Shown in pieces: positions 52,903 through 61,638 of a DNA stretch of 64,000 nucleotides (position 1 is the first letter of the stretch; each line of letters opens with the position of its first letter). A program made the position numbers and the translations under genes. Where the stretch lies: assembly GCF_029350975.1 (NCBI RefSeq), contig NZ_JARKMR010000002.1:682001-746000 (forward strand). Direction: 5' to 3'. The notes beneath the pieces are model-generated. The model searched no databases and was not told where the DNA came from. It was given only the letters and a program-made list of their open reading frames with translations. Source of the stretch: Maribacter zhoushanensis (GTDB lineage Bacteria; Bacteroidota; Bacteroidia; Flavobacteriales; Flavobacteriaceae).

Positions 52903-53370
52903 ATGAAATTATCAGAAATTAAAAATCATTTGGCAGAACTAGATACTATAGCATTTGAATTACCAAATGGAGAATTAGTACCAAACCATTTTCATGTAAC
53001 AGAAGTGGGCAAGATTACCAAGAATTTTATAGACTGTGGTGGTACTGTCCGTAATGAGGAAGTTGTGAATTTTCAGTTATGGAACGCAAACGATTATGAC
53101 CATAGGTTACACCCAGAAAAATTGATCAATATCATTGAACTTTCTGAAAAGGTATTAGGCATAGAAGATTTAGAAATTGAAGTGGAATACCAAGGACAAA
53201 CCATTGAAAAATTCGGATTAGATTTTGACGGTACCAATTTTAGATTAACATCTAAACAAACAGACTGTTTGGCAAAAGACAACTGTGGTATACCTGCAGA
53301 GAAACCCAAGCTGAACCTTTCTGAAATGGACCAACAATCTAGCTGTGCTCCAGGTAGTGGATGCTGTTAA
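52903..53370 (+). CDS. DUF6428 family protein in an arsenic operon
   Basis: A 155-residue cytoplasmic protein of the DUF6428 type often found in Bacteroidota arsenic operons. It has a Cys-rich C-terminus ('TDCLAKDNCG', 'SSCAPGSGCC') that could bind As(III), while the rest ('FELPNGELVPNHFHVTEVGKITKNFIDCGG') is structured. I do not know its reaction; a chaperone, reductase partner or metal shuttle is plausible. The arsenate-reductase gene begins 37 bp after its stop. Confidence 0.8.
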   Translation: MKLSEIKNHLAELDTIAFELPNGELVPNHFHVTEVGKITKNFIDCGGTVRNEEVVNFQLWNANDYDHRLHPEKLINIIELSEKVLGIEDLEIEVEYQGQTIEKFGLDFDGTNFRLTSKQTDCLAKDNCGIPAEKPKLNLSEMDQQSSCAPGSGCC

Positions 53371-53407
53371 TCAAACTTACAATAGAACAAGTATTAAAGA
53401 AATAACT

Positions 53408-54019
53408 ATGCTACCAAAAATAGAGCAATTGATAAGCTCCTTAAGAACTGATTTAATTACAAAAGATCGCAAAGAAGTATTACAGCCGTTAATAGATTTT
53501 ATCCAGCAGAAAAAAGCCGCTAATTCAGCTATTAGAATCAACTTTATTTGTACCCACAATTCTAGAAGAAGTCACCTTTCTCAAGTATGGGCACAGACAA
53601 TGGCTACCTATTTTAATATTAACAATGTATTTTGCTATTCTGGTGGCACAGAGGCTACGGCACTCTTTCCTATGGTAAAAGAAACATTAAAGAATCAGGG
53701 TTTTCAAATTCAAAAATTATCAGATACTAGTAATCCTGTTTATGCTATTAAGTTTTCTGAGAATGAGCATCCGGTCATTGGTTTTTCAAAATCTTATGAA
53801 GATTCATTTAATCCAACTTCACAATTTGCAGCAGTAATGACCTGTTCACAAGCAGATAGTGGCTGTCCTTTTATTGCGGGTGCAGAAAAAAGGGTACCTA
53901 TCACTTTTGAAGATCCAAAAGCGTTTGATAATACGCCGCAGCAAGCAGAGAAATATGCTGAAAGAAGTATTCAGATTGCAACGGAACTTTGTTATGTATT
54001 CTCACAAATCAACAAGTAA
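53408..54019 (+). CDS. arsC: Arsenate reductase / low-molecular-weight-phosphatase family
   Basis: A 203-residue cytoplasmic enzyme. The PTP loop CX5R is 'CTHNSRR' (Cys48 to Arg54) and the rest follows the LMW-phosphatase/thioredoxin-coupled ArsC fold ('[35 protein letters not shown]'). It should reduce As(V) to As(III) for export by Acr3, although a protein-tyrosine-phosphatase role cannot be excluded. I start at ATG 53408 because the longer frame from 53345 overlaps the DUF6428 coding region. It lies just upstream of acr3 (2 bp). Confidence 0.88.
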   Translation: MLPKIEQLISSLRTDLITKDRKEVLQPLIDFIQQKKAANSAIRINFICTHNSRRSHLSQVWAQTMATYFNINNVFCYSGGTEATALFPMVKETLKNQGFQIQKLSDTSNPVYAIKFSENEHPVIGFSKSYEDSFNPTSQFAAVMTCSQADSGCPFIAGAEKRVPITFEDPKAFDNTPQQAEKYAERSIQIATELCYVFSQINK

Positions 54020-54021
54020 AA

Positions 54022-55077
54022 ATGGCATCTAAAAAATTAAGTTTTCTAGATAAAAACCTAACTTGGTGGATTTTTGCTGCTATGGCTCTAGGTGTTGGTA
54101 TTGGTTACTTTTTTCCAAGTTTTCCAGATATCATCAACACTTTCAATAGTGGTACTACTAACATTCCCATAGCCATCGGGTTAATACTAATGATGTATCC
54201 GCCATTGGCAAAAGTAAACTATGCGTTATTACCCAAAGTGTTTAGAAACACTAAAATTCTATCTATCTCTTTGATACTAAATTGGGTCATTGGTCCCGTT
54301 TTAATGTTCGTCTTGGCAATTACCTTTTTGTCTGACTACCCAGAATACATGGTTGGTCTAATACTTATAGGTCTGGCGCGTTGTATTGCTATGGTATTGG
54401 TATGGAACGATCTTGCCGATGGCAGTAGTGAGTACGGAGCAGGATTGGTGGCATTGAACAGTATTTTCCAAGTATTTGCCTATAGCTTTTATGCTTGGAT
54501 ATTTATTACCGTACTACCACCCTACTTTGGTTTTGAAGGTGCAATTGTAGATATCTCTATTGGTACGATCGCTGAAAGTGTAGCTATCTATTTAGGATTA
54601 CCGTTTTTAATGGGAATACTAAGTAGATTGATTTTAGTAAAACTCAAAGGTGAAGAATGGTACACCACCAAGTTTATACCTACCATTTCGCCATTGACTT
54701 TGATAGCACTTTTGTTTACCATCGTAATCATGTTCTCATTAAAAGGAGAGTTAATAGTAGAAATACCTATGGATGTACTCATCATTGCAGTACCGTTACT
54801 AATCTACTTCACCTTAATGTTCATTATTGGTTTTTTCTTTACCAAAGCAACAGGTGCAGCATATGATAAAACCGCTTCAGTAGCCTTTACCGCAGCCGGA
54901 AACAATTTTGAATTGGCCATTGCCGTTGCAATTGCCGTATTCGGTCTAAATTCTGGTCAGGCATTTACCGGCGTAATCGGCCCTTTAGTTGAAGTACCTG
55001 CACTTATATTTTTAGTAAAGGTCTCCTTTTGGTTAAAAAAGAAATATTTTAATGTAGCCAACAAGCCAGTGGTATAA
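54022..55077 (+). CDS. acr3: Arsenite efflux transporter, ACR3 family
   Basis: A 351-residue integral membrane permease that exports As(III). The start ATG 54022 is 2 bp after the arsC stop. The 10-helix profile, the N-terminal '[20 protein letters not shown]' and the central family block '[36 protein letters not shown]' are diagnostic; the conserved Cys of ACR3 is in 'ARCIAM'. A hairpin terminator (55124-55167) closes the operon. Confidence 0.95.
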   Translation: MASKKLSFLDKNLTWWIFAAMALGVGIGYFFPSFPDIINTFNSGTTNIPIAIGLILMMYPPLAKVNYALLPKVFRNTKILSISLILNWVIGPVLMFVLAITFLSDYPEYMVGLILIGLARCIAMVLVWNDLADGSSEYGAGLVALNSIFQVFAYSFYAWIFITVLPPYFGFEGAIVDISIGTIAESVAIYLGLPFLMGILSRLILVKLKGEEWYTTKFIPTISPLTLIALLFTIVIMFSLKGELIVEIPMDVLIIAVPLLIYFTLMFIIGFFFTKATGAAYDKTASVAFTAAGNNFELAIAVAIAVFGLNSGQAFTGVIGPLVEVPALIFLVKVSFWLKKKYFNVANKPVV

Positions 55078-55123
55078 ATAACTTTGTCACTTTTGAACAC
55101 ATAAATAATAGTAATATAAAACT

Positions 55124-55167
55124 TAGCCTCTATCTACAAATCTTGTGCATAGAGGCTATTTTTTTTT
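55124..55167 (+). terminator. Rho-independent terminator of the ars operon
   Basis: Stem TAGCCTCTAT (55124-55133) / ATAGAGGCTA (55149-55158), 15-nt loop, T-run 55159-55167. Confidence 0.85.
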
Positions 55168-55295
55168 GCTGAAGTCGTAAGATGTATAGAATAGGAAAAA
55201 AGTATTCAATATTCGGCAATTAGCATACAGTTAGAAAGATGTATCCCTTTACTTTTGCCAAGGTAAAACTGATTTATACATTTAAAAGAATACGC

Positions 55296-56114
55296 ATGAG
55301 TAAGATAGTATTAATTACAGGAGCATCATCTGGCATGGGGAAATCTACGGCCAACATTCTAAACAGCCAAGGCTATATTGTTTATGGTGCTGCAAGAAGA
55401 GTAGAAGAAATGCAAGATTTAAAGCTACAGGGAATACAAATTGTACCTTTAGATCTTACCAAAGATGATTCTATTGTATCGTGCGTAAACACAATACTAG
55501 ATAAAGAAGGTAAAATAGATATTCTAATCAACAATGCTGGTTATGGCTCTTATGGAACTGTGGAGGATGTTTCCATAGCAGAAGCTAAAAGGCAGTTCGA
55601 AGTTAATTTATTTGGTTTGGCACGCATTACACAATTAATATTACCAAAAATGCGAGAACACAATTATGGTAGAATTGTAAACATTTCGTCTATGGGAGGT
55701 AAGGTATACTTACCCTTGGGTGCATGGTATTTCGCTACCAAACATGCTTTAGAAGGTTGGAGCGATTGCCTACGTTTAGAAGTTAAACCATTTGGAATTG
55801 ATGTGGTCATTGTAGAACCAGGCGGAATCAAGACCCCTTGGGGATTAATTGCTGCTGAAAGCTTAAAAGAAACCTCTGGTTCAGGTACTTACGCTACATT
55901 TGCAAATGCTGTGGCAGAAACTATGAAAAAAGACTTTACCAATGATCGCTTTACAGATGTGCAAGTATTAGGAAAAACGATAGCCAAAGCAGCTACGGTA
56001 AAAAATCCGAAAATCAGATACGTAAAAGGGTACTCTGCCAAGTTCGCCATAACAATGCGTAAATGGTTTGGTGACCGTATATTTGACAAAGTGATTATGA
56101 GTCAATATAAATAG
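55296..56114 (+). CDS. SDR family oxidoreductase
   Basis: A 272-residue NAD(P)-dependent short-chain dehydrogenase. Cofactor motif TGASSGMG (residues 8-15), 'NNAGYGSYG', catalytic Ser in 'INISSMGG' and Tyr-x-x-x-Lys in 'YFATK'. I begin at ATG 55296 (MSKIVLITG); the longer frame at 55239 would add 19 residues unlike any SDR N-terminus. An 'MGKVYLPLGAWYFATKHALEGW' stretch puts it among classical SDRs with unknown substrate. The MBL gene starts 1 bp after its stop. Confidence 0.92.
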   Translation: MSKIVLITGASSGMGKSTANILNSQGYIVYGAARRVEEMQDLKLQGIQIVPLDLTKDDSIVSCVNTILDKEGKIDILINNAGYGSYGTVEDVSIAEAKRQFEVNLFGLARITQLILPKMREHNYGRIVNISSMGGKVYLPLGAWYFATKHALEGWSDCLRLEVKPFGIDVVIVEPGGIKTPWGLIAAESLKETSGSGTYATFANAVAETMKKDFTNDRFTDVQVLGKTIAKAATVKNPKIRYVKGYSAKFAITMRKWFGDRIFDKVIMSQYK

Positions 56115-56115
56115 C

Positions 56116-57249
56116 ATGATTAAAAGAATATTAAAAAAAATAATGATAACAACCTTAGTAATAATAGGTCTACTGGTTATCGCCATTCTGGCATTTACCA
56201 ATTTTTATCCGAGTTTTGGGGGTAATAGCACCAAAGAACAAAAATTGACTTACTCAAAATCTCAACAATTTAGCAATGGTAAATTCCGAAATGTAAATCC
56301 CGTACCAGAAGACTTATCCTTTTCTGACAAGTTAAGTTTGGCATATACCTTTTTCACCACCAAAGTACCCAATGGGCGCCCCAAAGAAGATTTGGTGCCT
56401 AAAAAGTTAGATACTACACATATTGCAGATTATGATGGAGAGGCTAGATTAATCTGGTTTGGACATTCCTCTTTTCTATTACAGATCGATGGAAAAAATA
56501 TTTTAATAGACCCAATGTTTGGAGCCGTTGCAGCCCCTCACCCACTTTTAGGAGAAAAACGATTCAATAAAGAGTTCCCAATAGCCATTGATCAATTACC
56601 ACAAATTGATGCCGTAATCTTTTCTCATGATCATTATGACCACTTAGATTATGAATCTGTATTGAAAATCAAGGATAAAACAAAACATTTTTATACGCCA
56701 CTTGCCGTTGGTAACCATCTTAGATCTTGGGGCGTTTCAGATTCACAGATAACAGAATTGGATTGGTGGCAAGAAACACAGTTAGGCTCCCTTAAATTTG
56801 TTTGTACGCCAGCACAGCATTTCTCTGGCAGAGGTTTAAATAACAACCAAAGTACTTTATGGAGTTCTTGGGTCATAACCTCAAAAAACGAAAATATCTT
56901 CTTTAGTGGTGATAGTGGCTATGCAGATCATTTTAAAGAAATAGGGAACAAATACGGTCCTTTTGATCTTGCCTTGATGGAATGCGGTCAATACAACAAA
57001 TTGTGGTCAGATATTCATATGATGCCTGAAGAAACAGCACAAGCCGGCCTAGACGTAAAAGCAAAAAAGATAATGCCTATTCATTGGGCAGGTTTTAAAT
57101 TAGCCTTGCATGAATGGACAGATCCAATTATAAGAGTTAAAACAAAGGCAGCCGAACTAAATATTAAAGTGATCGCACCACAAATTGGGCAAGAAATAAT
57201 AGTAAAAGATTCAGTTACCACCTACCCCAACTGGTGGCAGAATATTTAA
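56116..57249 (+). CDS. MBL-fold metallohydrolase (membrane-anchored)
   Basis: A 377-residue protein with an N-terminal hydrophobic segment (about 9-28), probably an anchor. The metallo-beta-lactamase fold has 'WFGHSSFLLQIDGKNILIDP', the metal motif SHDHYDHLD (about 170-178), 'SGDSGY' and 'PIHWAGF'. The overall layout resembles NAPE-PLD/UlaG-like hydrolases with broad phosphodiester or ester activity. It sits 1 bp after the SDR gene and 10 bp before the AraC gene, suggesting co-transcription. Confidence 0.88.
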   Translation: MIKRILKKIMITTLVIIGLLVIAILAFTNFYPSFGGNSTKEQKLTYSKSQQFSNGKFRNVNPVPEDLSFSDKLSLAYTFFTTKVPNGRPKEDLVPKKLDTTHIADYDGEARLIWFGHSSFLLQIDGKNILIDPMFGAVAAPHPLLGEKRFNKEFPIAIDQLPQIDAVIFSHDHYDHLDYESVLKIKDKTKHFYTPLAVGNHLRSWGVSDSQITELDWWQETQLGSLKFVCTPAQHFSGRGLNNNQSTLWSSWVITSKNENIFFSGDSGYADHFKEIGNKYGPFDLALMECGQYNKLWSDIHMMPEETAQAGLDVKAKKIMPIHWAGFKLALHEWTDPIIRVKTKAAELNIKVIAPQIGQEIIVKDSVTTYPNWWQNI

Positions 57250-57259
57250 GTGATTTATT

Positions 57260-58174
57260 ATGAAGGAAATTATTAAAATTAATAATGTTGCAGATGTTCA
57301 TTCTTACTTTAGTTTGGATAAACCAAAACACCCTTTAATTTCCGTATTAAGAATTGGCGAAAATTGGGACCAGATAGGTCTAGAAAATTTTAAATACTCC
57401 TTAGGACTTTATCATATCAGTTTAAAAGATAATTGTGCTTTTACCATTAAAAACTATGGTAGAAATTCATATGATTACCAAGAAGGTTCTATGATTTTTA
57501 TGGCTCCTGATCAAATAATGGAATTTGAAAAACAAAATATTAATACCTCAGACCAGGGTTGGACGCTGATGTTTCATCCAGATTTAATTAGAAAATCTGA
57601 ACTAGGTAAGAAAATAGACCTGTTTACTTTTTTTGAATACGCATCTAACGAAGCCCTACATTTATCAGATGACGAGAGAAAAACGATAACGGAAATAGTA
57701 GAAAAAATTGAAAAAGAATACAGTGGTAATATTGATACTCATAGTCAAACCATTATTATTTCTAATCTAGAATTGTTATTTAATTATTGTGTTAGGTTTT
57801 ATGACAGACAATTCTACACACGTACCAATTTAAATAAGGACATAGCAGCTAATTTTAAAAAGCTACTAAAGGAATACTACAGTCAAAACAAACAAATTGA
57901 GCTTGGTATACCAACGGTACAATATTGTGGAGAAGCGTTGAATATTTCAGCTAAATACTTGAGTGATTTGCTTAGAAAAGAAACCGGACAAGGAACCCAA
58001 GATCACATTCACCAATATATCATAGAAAAAGCAAAGAACAAACTATTAAATTCAAAGAAAAGTGCTAGTGAAATAGCATATTCTTTGGGGTTTGAATATC
58101 CACAGTATTTTAGCAAAATTTTTAAAAAGAAAACTTCTATGAGTCCTAATGAGTATAGATTAAACTTAAATTAG
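57260..58174 (+). CDS. AraC family transcriptional regulator
   Basis: A 304-residue regulator with an N-terminal cupin-like ligand domain ('YQEGSMIFMAPDQIMEF') and a C-terminal AraC HTH pair (about 210-304: 'LNISAKYLSDLLRKETGQG' and 'EIAYSLGFEYPQYFSKIFKKKTSMSPNEYR'). It is in the SDR-MBL-AraC run and most likely regulates it. Confidence 0.93.
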   Translation: MKEIIKINNVADVHSYFSLDKPKHPLISVLRIGENWDQIGLENFKYSLGLYHISLKDNCAFTIKNYGRNSYDYQEGSMIFMAPDQIMEFEKQNINTSDQGWTLMFHPDLIRKSELGKKIDLFTFFEYASNEALHLSDDERKTITEIVEKIEKEYSGNIDTHSQTIIISNLELLFNYCVRFYDRQFYTRTNLNKDIAANFKKLLKEYYSQNKQIELGIPTVQYCGEALNISAKYLSDLLRKETGQGTQDHIHQYIIEKAKNKLLNSKKSASEIAYSLGFEYPQYFSKIFKKKTSMSPNEYRLNLN

Positions 58175-58333
58175 AAATACTTTTGGCATCAGTAACTTTC
58201 ATTTTTTTTTGACCAGTATTCTCTAAATACGTTTTTTACTTCAACCAAAGACAACTAACTATTTTCTAGTTAAGAATACGTTAAACATTATAAAAAACAT
58301 TCTACTCCGTATTTTATTAAGCATATTTACGAT

Positions 58334-58936
58334 ATGAAACAGTCCTTAAAGTCTGAATTATCAAAACAACTCATACTCAATGAGGCGTTTAAACTTTTCT
58401 ATGAAGATGGATTTAAGACTACTAGTATAGACAAAATAATGAAGGCGACTACCATGACAAAAGGAGCTTTCTATCATCACTATGCAAATAAAAAAGAACT
58501 AGGCATAGAAATAATTACACAAAAATTACAAAGTAGAGTTCAAAAAAGAATGGTATACCCACTATACCAAAACGGTAATGCATATGCTATTTTAGAAGAT
58601 ACTTTTTTAAACAGTCTTAAGTCTTTCAGCATGTATGAAAAGAAACACGGTTGCCCCACAAATAATCTTATCAATGAAATTGGGGATAATGAAAAGGTAT
58701 ACCAAAGAGCGTTGAAAAACATCATTGAGGAATGGAAAAGAGCTCTCATAGAGTTAATTGAACGAGGAAAGACAGAGAACTCTATTAAAAAAGAAATTTC
58801 AAGTGCTGCAGCCGCAATTTATTTAATTAGTGCTTTTGAAGGAATACGTGGAATTCGTAAACTTTATGATGATGACAAAGTGATGGACGAATATTTAAAC
58901 GGGCTATCTATTTACTTAAAACAATTAAAACAATAA
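58334..58936 (+). CDS. TetR/AcrR family transcriptional regulator
   Basis: A 200-residue regulator. The HTH is 'GFKTTSIDKIMKATTMTKGAFYHHYANKKELG' (about 24-55), and the C-terminal helical domain ('CPTNNLINEIGDNEKVYQRALKNIIEEWKRAL') is the effector-binding part. It is followed by a HAD gene 54 bp from its chosen start and by an SDR, forming a likely regulated group. Confidence 0.93.
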   Translation: MKQSLKSELSKQLILNEAFKLFYEDGFKTTSIDKIMKATTMTKGAFYHHYANKKELGIEIITQKLQSRVQKRMVYPLYQNGNAYAILEDTFLNSLKSFSMYEKKHGCPTNNLINEIGDNEKVYQRALKNIIEEWKRALIELIERGKTENSIKKEISSAAAAIYLISAFEGIRGIRKLYDDDKVMDEYLNGLSIYLKQLKQ

Positions 58937-58990
58937 TTTTTTTTACCAAAAAACATACCGCTTAGAATGTTTTTTAAAATTACAGATACT

Positions 58991-59770
58991 ATGAACAAAG
59001 ACAGAAGAAACTTCATTAAAAAATCGACCATCCTTGGTGCTGCCGGTGCAGCCATACCTGCCCTAGGGTTTGCTAATAAAAAAGAAGAATTATTTGAAAG
59101 ACCTAAAGTACTATTCTTCGATGTTAACGAAACCCTTTTAGATTTAACAGCTATGAAAGATAGCGTTGCTAAAGCGCTGAACGGCAGAAATGATTTGTTA
59201 CCGCTATGGTTTACGACTATGTTGCAATATTCACTTGTGTCTACAGTTGCAAATCAATACAATGATTTTGCCATTATTGGTACTGCAGCTTTGCAAATGG
59301 TTGCAGCAAACAACGGCATAACCCTAAGTCATGACGAAGCAAAAAAATCTATTGTAGACCCTATTCGTTCATTGCCTGCACACCCAGAAGTTCCATCTGC
59401 TTTACAATCTTTAAAAGATGCGGGTTACAAATTGGTTTCTTTTACCAACTCATCAAACAAAGGAGTTGAAACTCAATTTAAAAATTCTGGATTGACCAAA
59501 TACTTTGATCAACGCTTAAGCATTGAAGATATGGGAAAATTTAAACCACATGTAGATGCATATAACTGGGCTGCCAGAAAAATGAGCATACAACCAAAAG
59601 AGTGTTTACTTGTAGCTGCTCATGGCTGGGATATTTCAGGAGCACTTTGGGCAAATTGGAGAGGAGCCTTTATCAGTAGACCTGGTGCACAACTATACCC
59701 TTTATCCCCTACTCCAGAGATTAACGAACCTGATTTAACATTGGTAGCCAAGAAATTAATCAGCCTATAA
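58991..59770 (+). CDS. Tat-exported HAD-superfamily hydrolase (haloacid dehalogenase type II-like)
   Basis: A 259-residue protein starting MNKDRRNFIKKSTILGAAGAAIPALGF, a twin-arginine signal peptide; ATG 58991 is preferred over 58967 as the twin-Arg then sits correctly near the start. HAD motif I is 'FFDVNETLLDL' (nucleophile Asp44), with 'FTNSSN' as motif II and a later 'KPHVDAYNWAARKM', then 'AAHGWDI'. The layout resembles 2-haloacid dehalogenases. Secreted HAD enzymes with such a signal are unusual. It is upstream of an SDR. Confidence 0.85.
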   Translation: MNKDRRNFIKKSTILGAAGAAIPALGFANKKEELFERPKVLFFDVNETLLDLTAMKDSVAKALNGRNDLLPLWFTTMLQYSLVSTVANQYNDFAIIGTAALQMVAANNGITLSHDEAKKSIVDPIRSLPAHPEVPSALQSLKDAGYKLVSFTNSSNKGVETQFKNSGLTKYFDQRLSIEDMGKFKPHVDAYNWAARKMSIQPKECLLVAAHGWDISGALWANWRGAFISRPGAQLYPLSPTPEINEPDLTLVAKKLISL

Positions 59771-59782
59771 AAAATCAATGAA

Positions 59783-60517
59783 ATGAACTTAGAAAACAAA
59801 GTTATCATCGTTACCGGTGCCTCTAGGGGTATTGGTCAAGAAGTTGCTTTTCTCTTAGCTGAAAATGGAGCCAAAGTGGTTGTAAACCATTCCAATAGTT
59901 CTGAAGACGCAGAAAAGACCGTAAACAAAATCAAAGCTAATGGCGGTGAAGCAATCGCCATTAAAGCTGATGTCAGTAATAGAGAACAAGTGACACAACT
60001 GTTCGATAAAACTATCGCTGCATTTGGCGAAGTAAACGTATTGGTAAACAATGCTGGAATTATGATTTCAAAGGAGCTAAAAGATAGCACCCAAGAAGAT
60101 TTCAGTAAGTTATTTGACGTTAACGTTAGGGGTATATTTAACACCTTACAAGAAGCTAACACTAAGCTTGCGGATAAAGGAAATATTATCAACTTTTCTT
60201 CTAGCACCGTAAAACTAATGTTCCCTACCTACGCTTTATATTCTGCTTCTAAAGCAGCCGTAGAACAGATGACACGTGTTTTTTCTAAAGAAATAGGCAG
60301 AGGAATTTCTGTTAATGCCTTGGCACCTGGAGCTACAGAAACAGAATTGTTCATGAAAGGGAAGTCACAGGAATTTATAGACAAACTGAGTTCTATGAAT
60401 GCCTTTGACAGACTTGCACAGCCTATTGATATCGCTAGGGTTGTACTATTTTTGGCAAGTGATGAATCTAAATGGATTTCTGGTCAAACCATTGGCGCCA
60501 ACGGTGCTCTAATTTAA
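59783..60517 (+). CDS. SDR family oxidoreductase (FabG-like)
   Basis: A 244-residue short-chain dehydrogenase. Cofactor site TGASRGIG (11-18), 'NNAGIM', catalytic Ser in 'NFSSSTVKL' and Tyr153/Lys157 in 'YSASK', ending 'SGQTIGANGAL'. FabG-like length, but substrate unknown. It starts 12 bp after the HAD gene and is followed by a lipoprotein gene 15 bp later. Confidence 0.93.
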   Translation: MNLENKVIIVTGASRGIGQEVAFLLAENGAKVVVNHSNSSEDAEKTVNKIKANGGEAIAIKADVSNREQVTQLFDKTIAAFGEVNVLVNNAGIMISKELKDSTQEDFSKLFDVNVRGIFNTLQEANTKLADKGNIINFSSSTVKLMFPTYALYSASKAAVEQMTRVFSKEIGRGISVNALAPGATETELFMKGKSQEFIDKLSSMNAFDRLAQPIDIARVVLFLASDESKWISGQTIGANGALI

Positions 60518-60532
60518 ACCTTAATAAACAAT

Positions 60533-61348
60533 ATGAATTTTAAAATTACCACACTACTAGTTTTTACCATTTTAATAACTTCTTGCAAAGGAGAAAAAAG
60601 TGTCAAAAAAGAAGAAATAAGTACACCAACCTTTGAAAACAAAGGTCAAGAACTTGTTTCTAAAATGCTTGAAAAAGTAGGCGATTATAAAATGTTACGC
60701 AGTAAAAAGGATGTAGTATATACTTACACTTACCAAACTCCAGATGGCAAAACAGATATTTCTAATGAAAAATACATTTTTGACGGTGAACTATCTTACG
60801 GTAAATACGAAAAGCACCAAAGAACATTAGGTAATCTTGAAGGATCCATTGAACAAGGCTATGATGGCAAAGAGTTTTGGCTTAAAAACAATGGTGAAAT
60901 TATATTGGATAGCAGTGCTCTAAAAAGAGTGGCGTTTAACAGACCTACCAATTTTTATTGGTTTACAATGTTTCAAAAGCTAATGGACAAAGGTGTATCA
61001 TACGAATATCTTGGCGAAGAAACCCTGAAAAACACTCCGTATGAAATCGTTAAAGTGTCCTTTGATTTTGGAAACTCAAAACCTACGGATATTTATCAGT
61101 TATACATCAATAAAAACACCCATTTGGTAGATCAATTTCTATTTACCGTTGCTGATTTTGGAGCAATGGAAACACCTAATTTAATGGTATTAGAATATGA
61201 AGATGTAGACGGAATGTTAATACCTACAAAAAGAAAGTATAAAAAATCTACTTGGAAAGCAGCGGTAAGCGATGCTCCATGGATAACCGTAAATTGGTCT
61301 AACATTAGTTTTGACAACAGCTTAAAACCTCAAGAATTTAAAAAATAA
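60533..61348 (+). CDS. Lipoprotein of the DUF6503/LolA-like type
   Basis: A 271-residue predicted lipoprotein (LITSC, Cys18). The mature part has a beta-sheet-rich LolA-like or DUF6503 outline ('YIFDGELSYGKYEKHQ', 'GYDGKEFWLKNNGEII', 'LVDQFLFTVADFG', 'MLIPTKRKYKKSTW'). Such proteins may bind lipids or act as periplasmic carriers; the function is unknown. It is the last of the TetR-HAD-SDR-lipoprotein group, ending at the terminator 61399-61429. Confidence 0.72.
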   Translation: MNFKITTLLVFTILITSCKGEKSVKKEEISTPTFENKGQELVSKMLEKVGDYKMLRSKKDVVYTYTYQTPDGKTDISNEKYIFDGELSYGKYEKHQRTLGNLEGSIEQGYDGKEFWLKNNGEIILDSSALKRVAFNRPTNFYWFTMFQKLMDKGVSYEYLGEETLKNTPYEIVKVSFDFGNSKPTDIYQLYINKNTHLVDQFLFTVADFGAMETPNLMVLEYEDVDGMLIPTKRKYKKSTWKAAVSDAPWITVNWSNISFDNSLKPQEFKK

Positions 61349-61398
61349 GTATCTGATAACTAAATTTTTAAATAGTAATACCTAAGTTATACTTATAG

Positions 61399-61429
61399 AA
61401 ACGATTTGCCTTTTGGCAAATCGTTTTTT
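61399..61429 (+). terminator. Rho-independent terminator
   Basis: Perfect 12-bp stem AAACGATTTGCC (61399-61410) / GGCAAATCGTTT (61415-61426), loop TTTT, followed by T residues. No gene was seen in the remaining 61430-61638. Confidence 0.93.
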
Positions 61430-61638
61430 ACTTAGTAAAATAATCAAAACACTATCATTCAACAGCAAAGCAGAACCTGCCACAACCAATGACTAGTGGA
61501 AGATTAACAAATTTTAATATAGGTTCTTATCAAAATTAAATACATTGCAAGTCTGTTTAAAATCAGCCAATAACTCTAAAAGCCTTTAAACGGTAAACAA
61601 CTTAAGATATATTAACGACCTAACAACCAACTCAACTT

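Noticed and set aside
53345..53407. Longer start of the arsenate reductase
   Set aside because: It overlaps the DUF6428 coding region and adds residues unlike the family.
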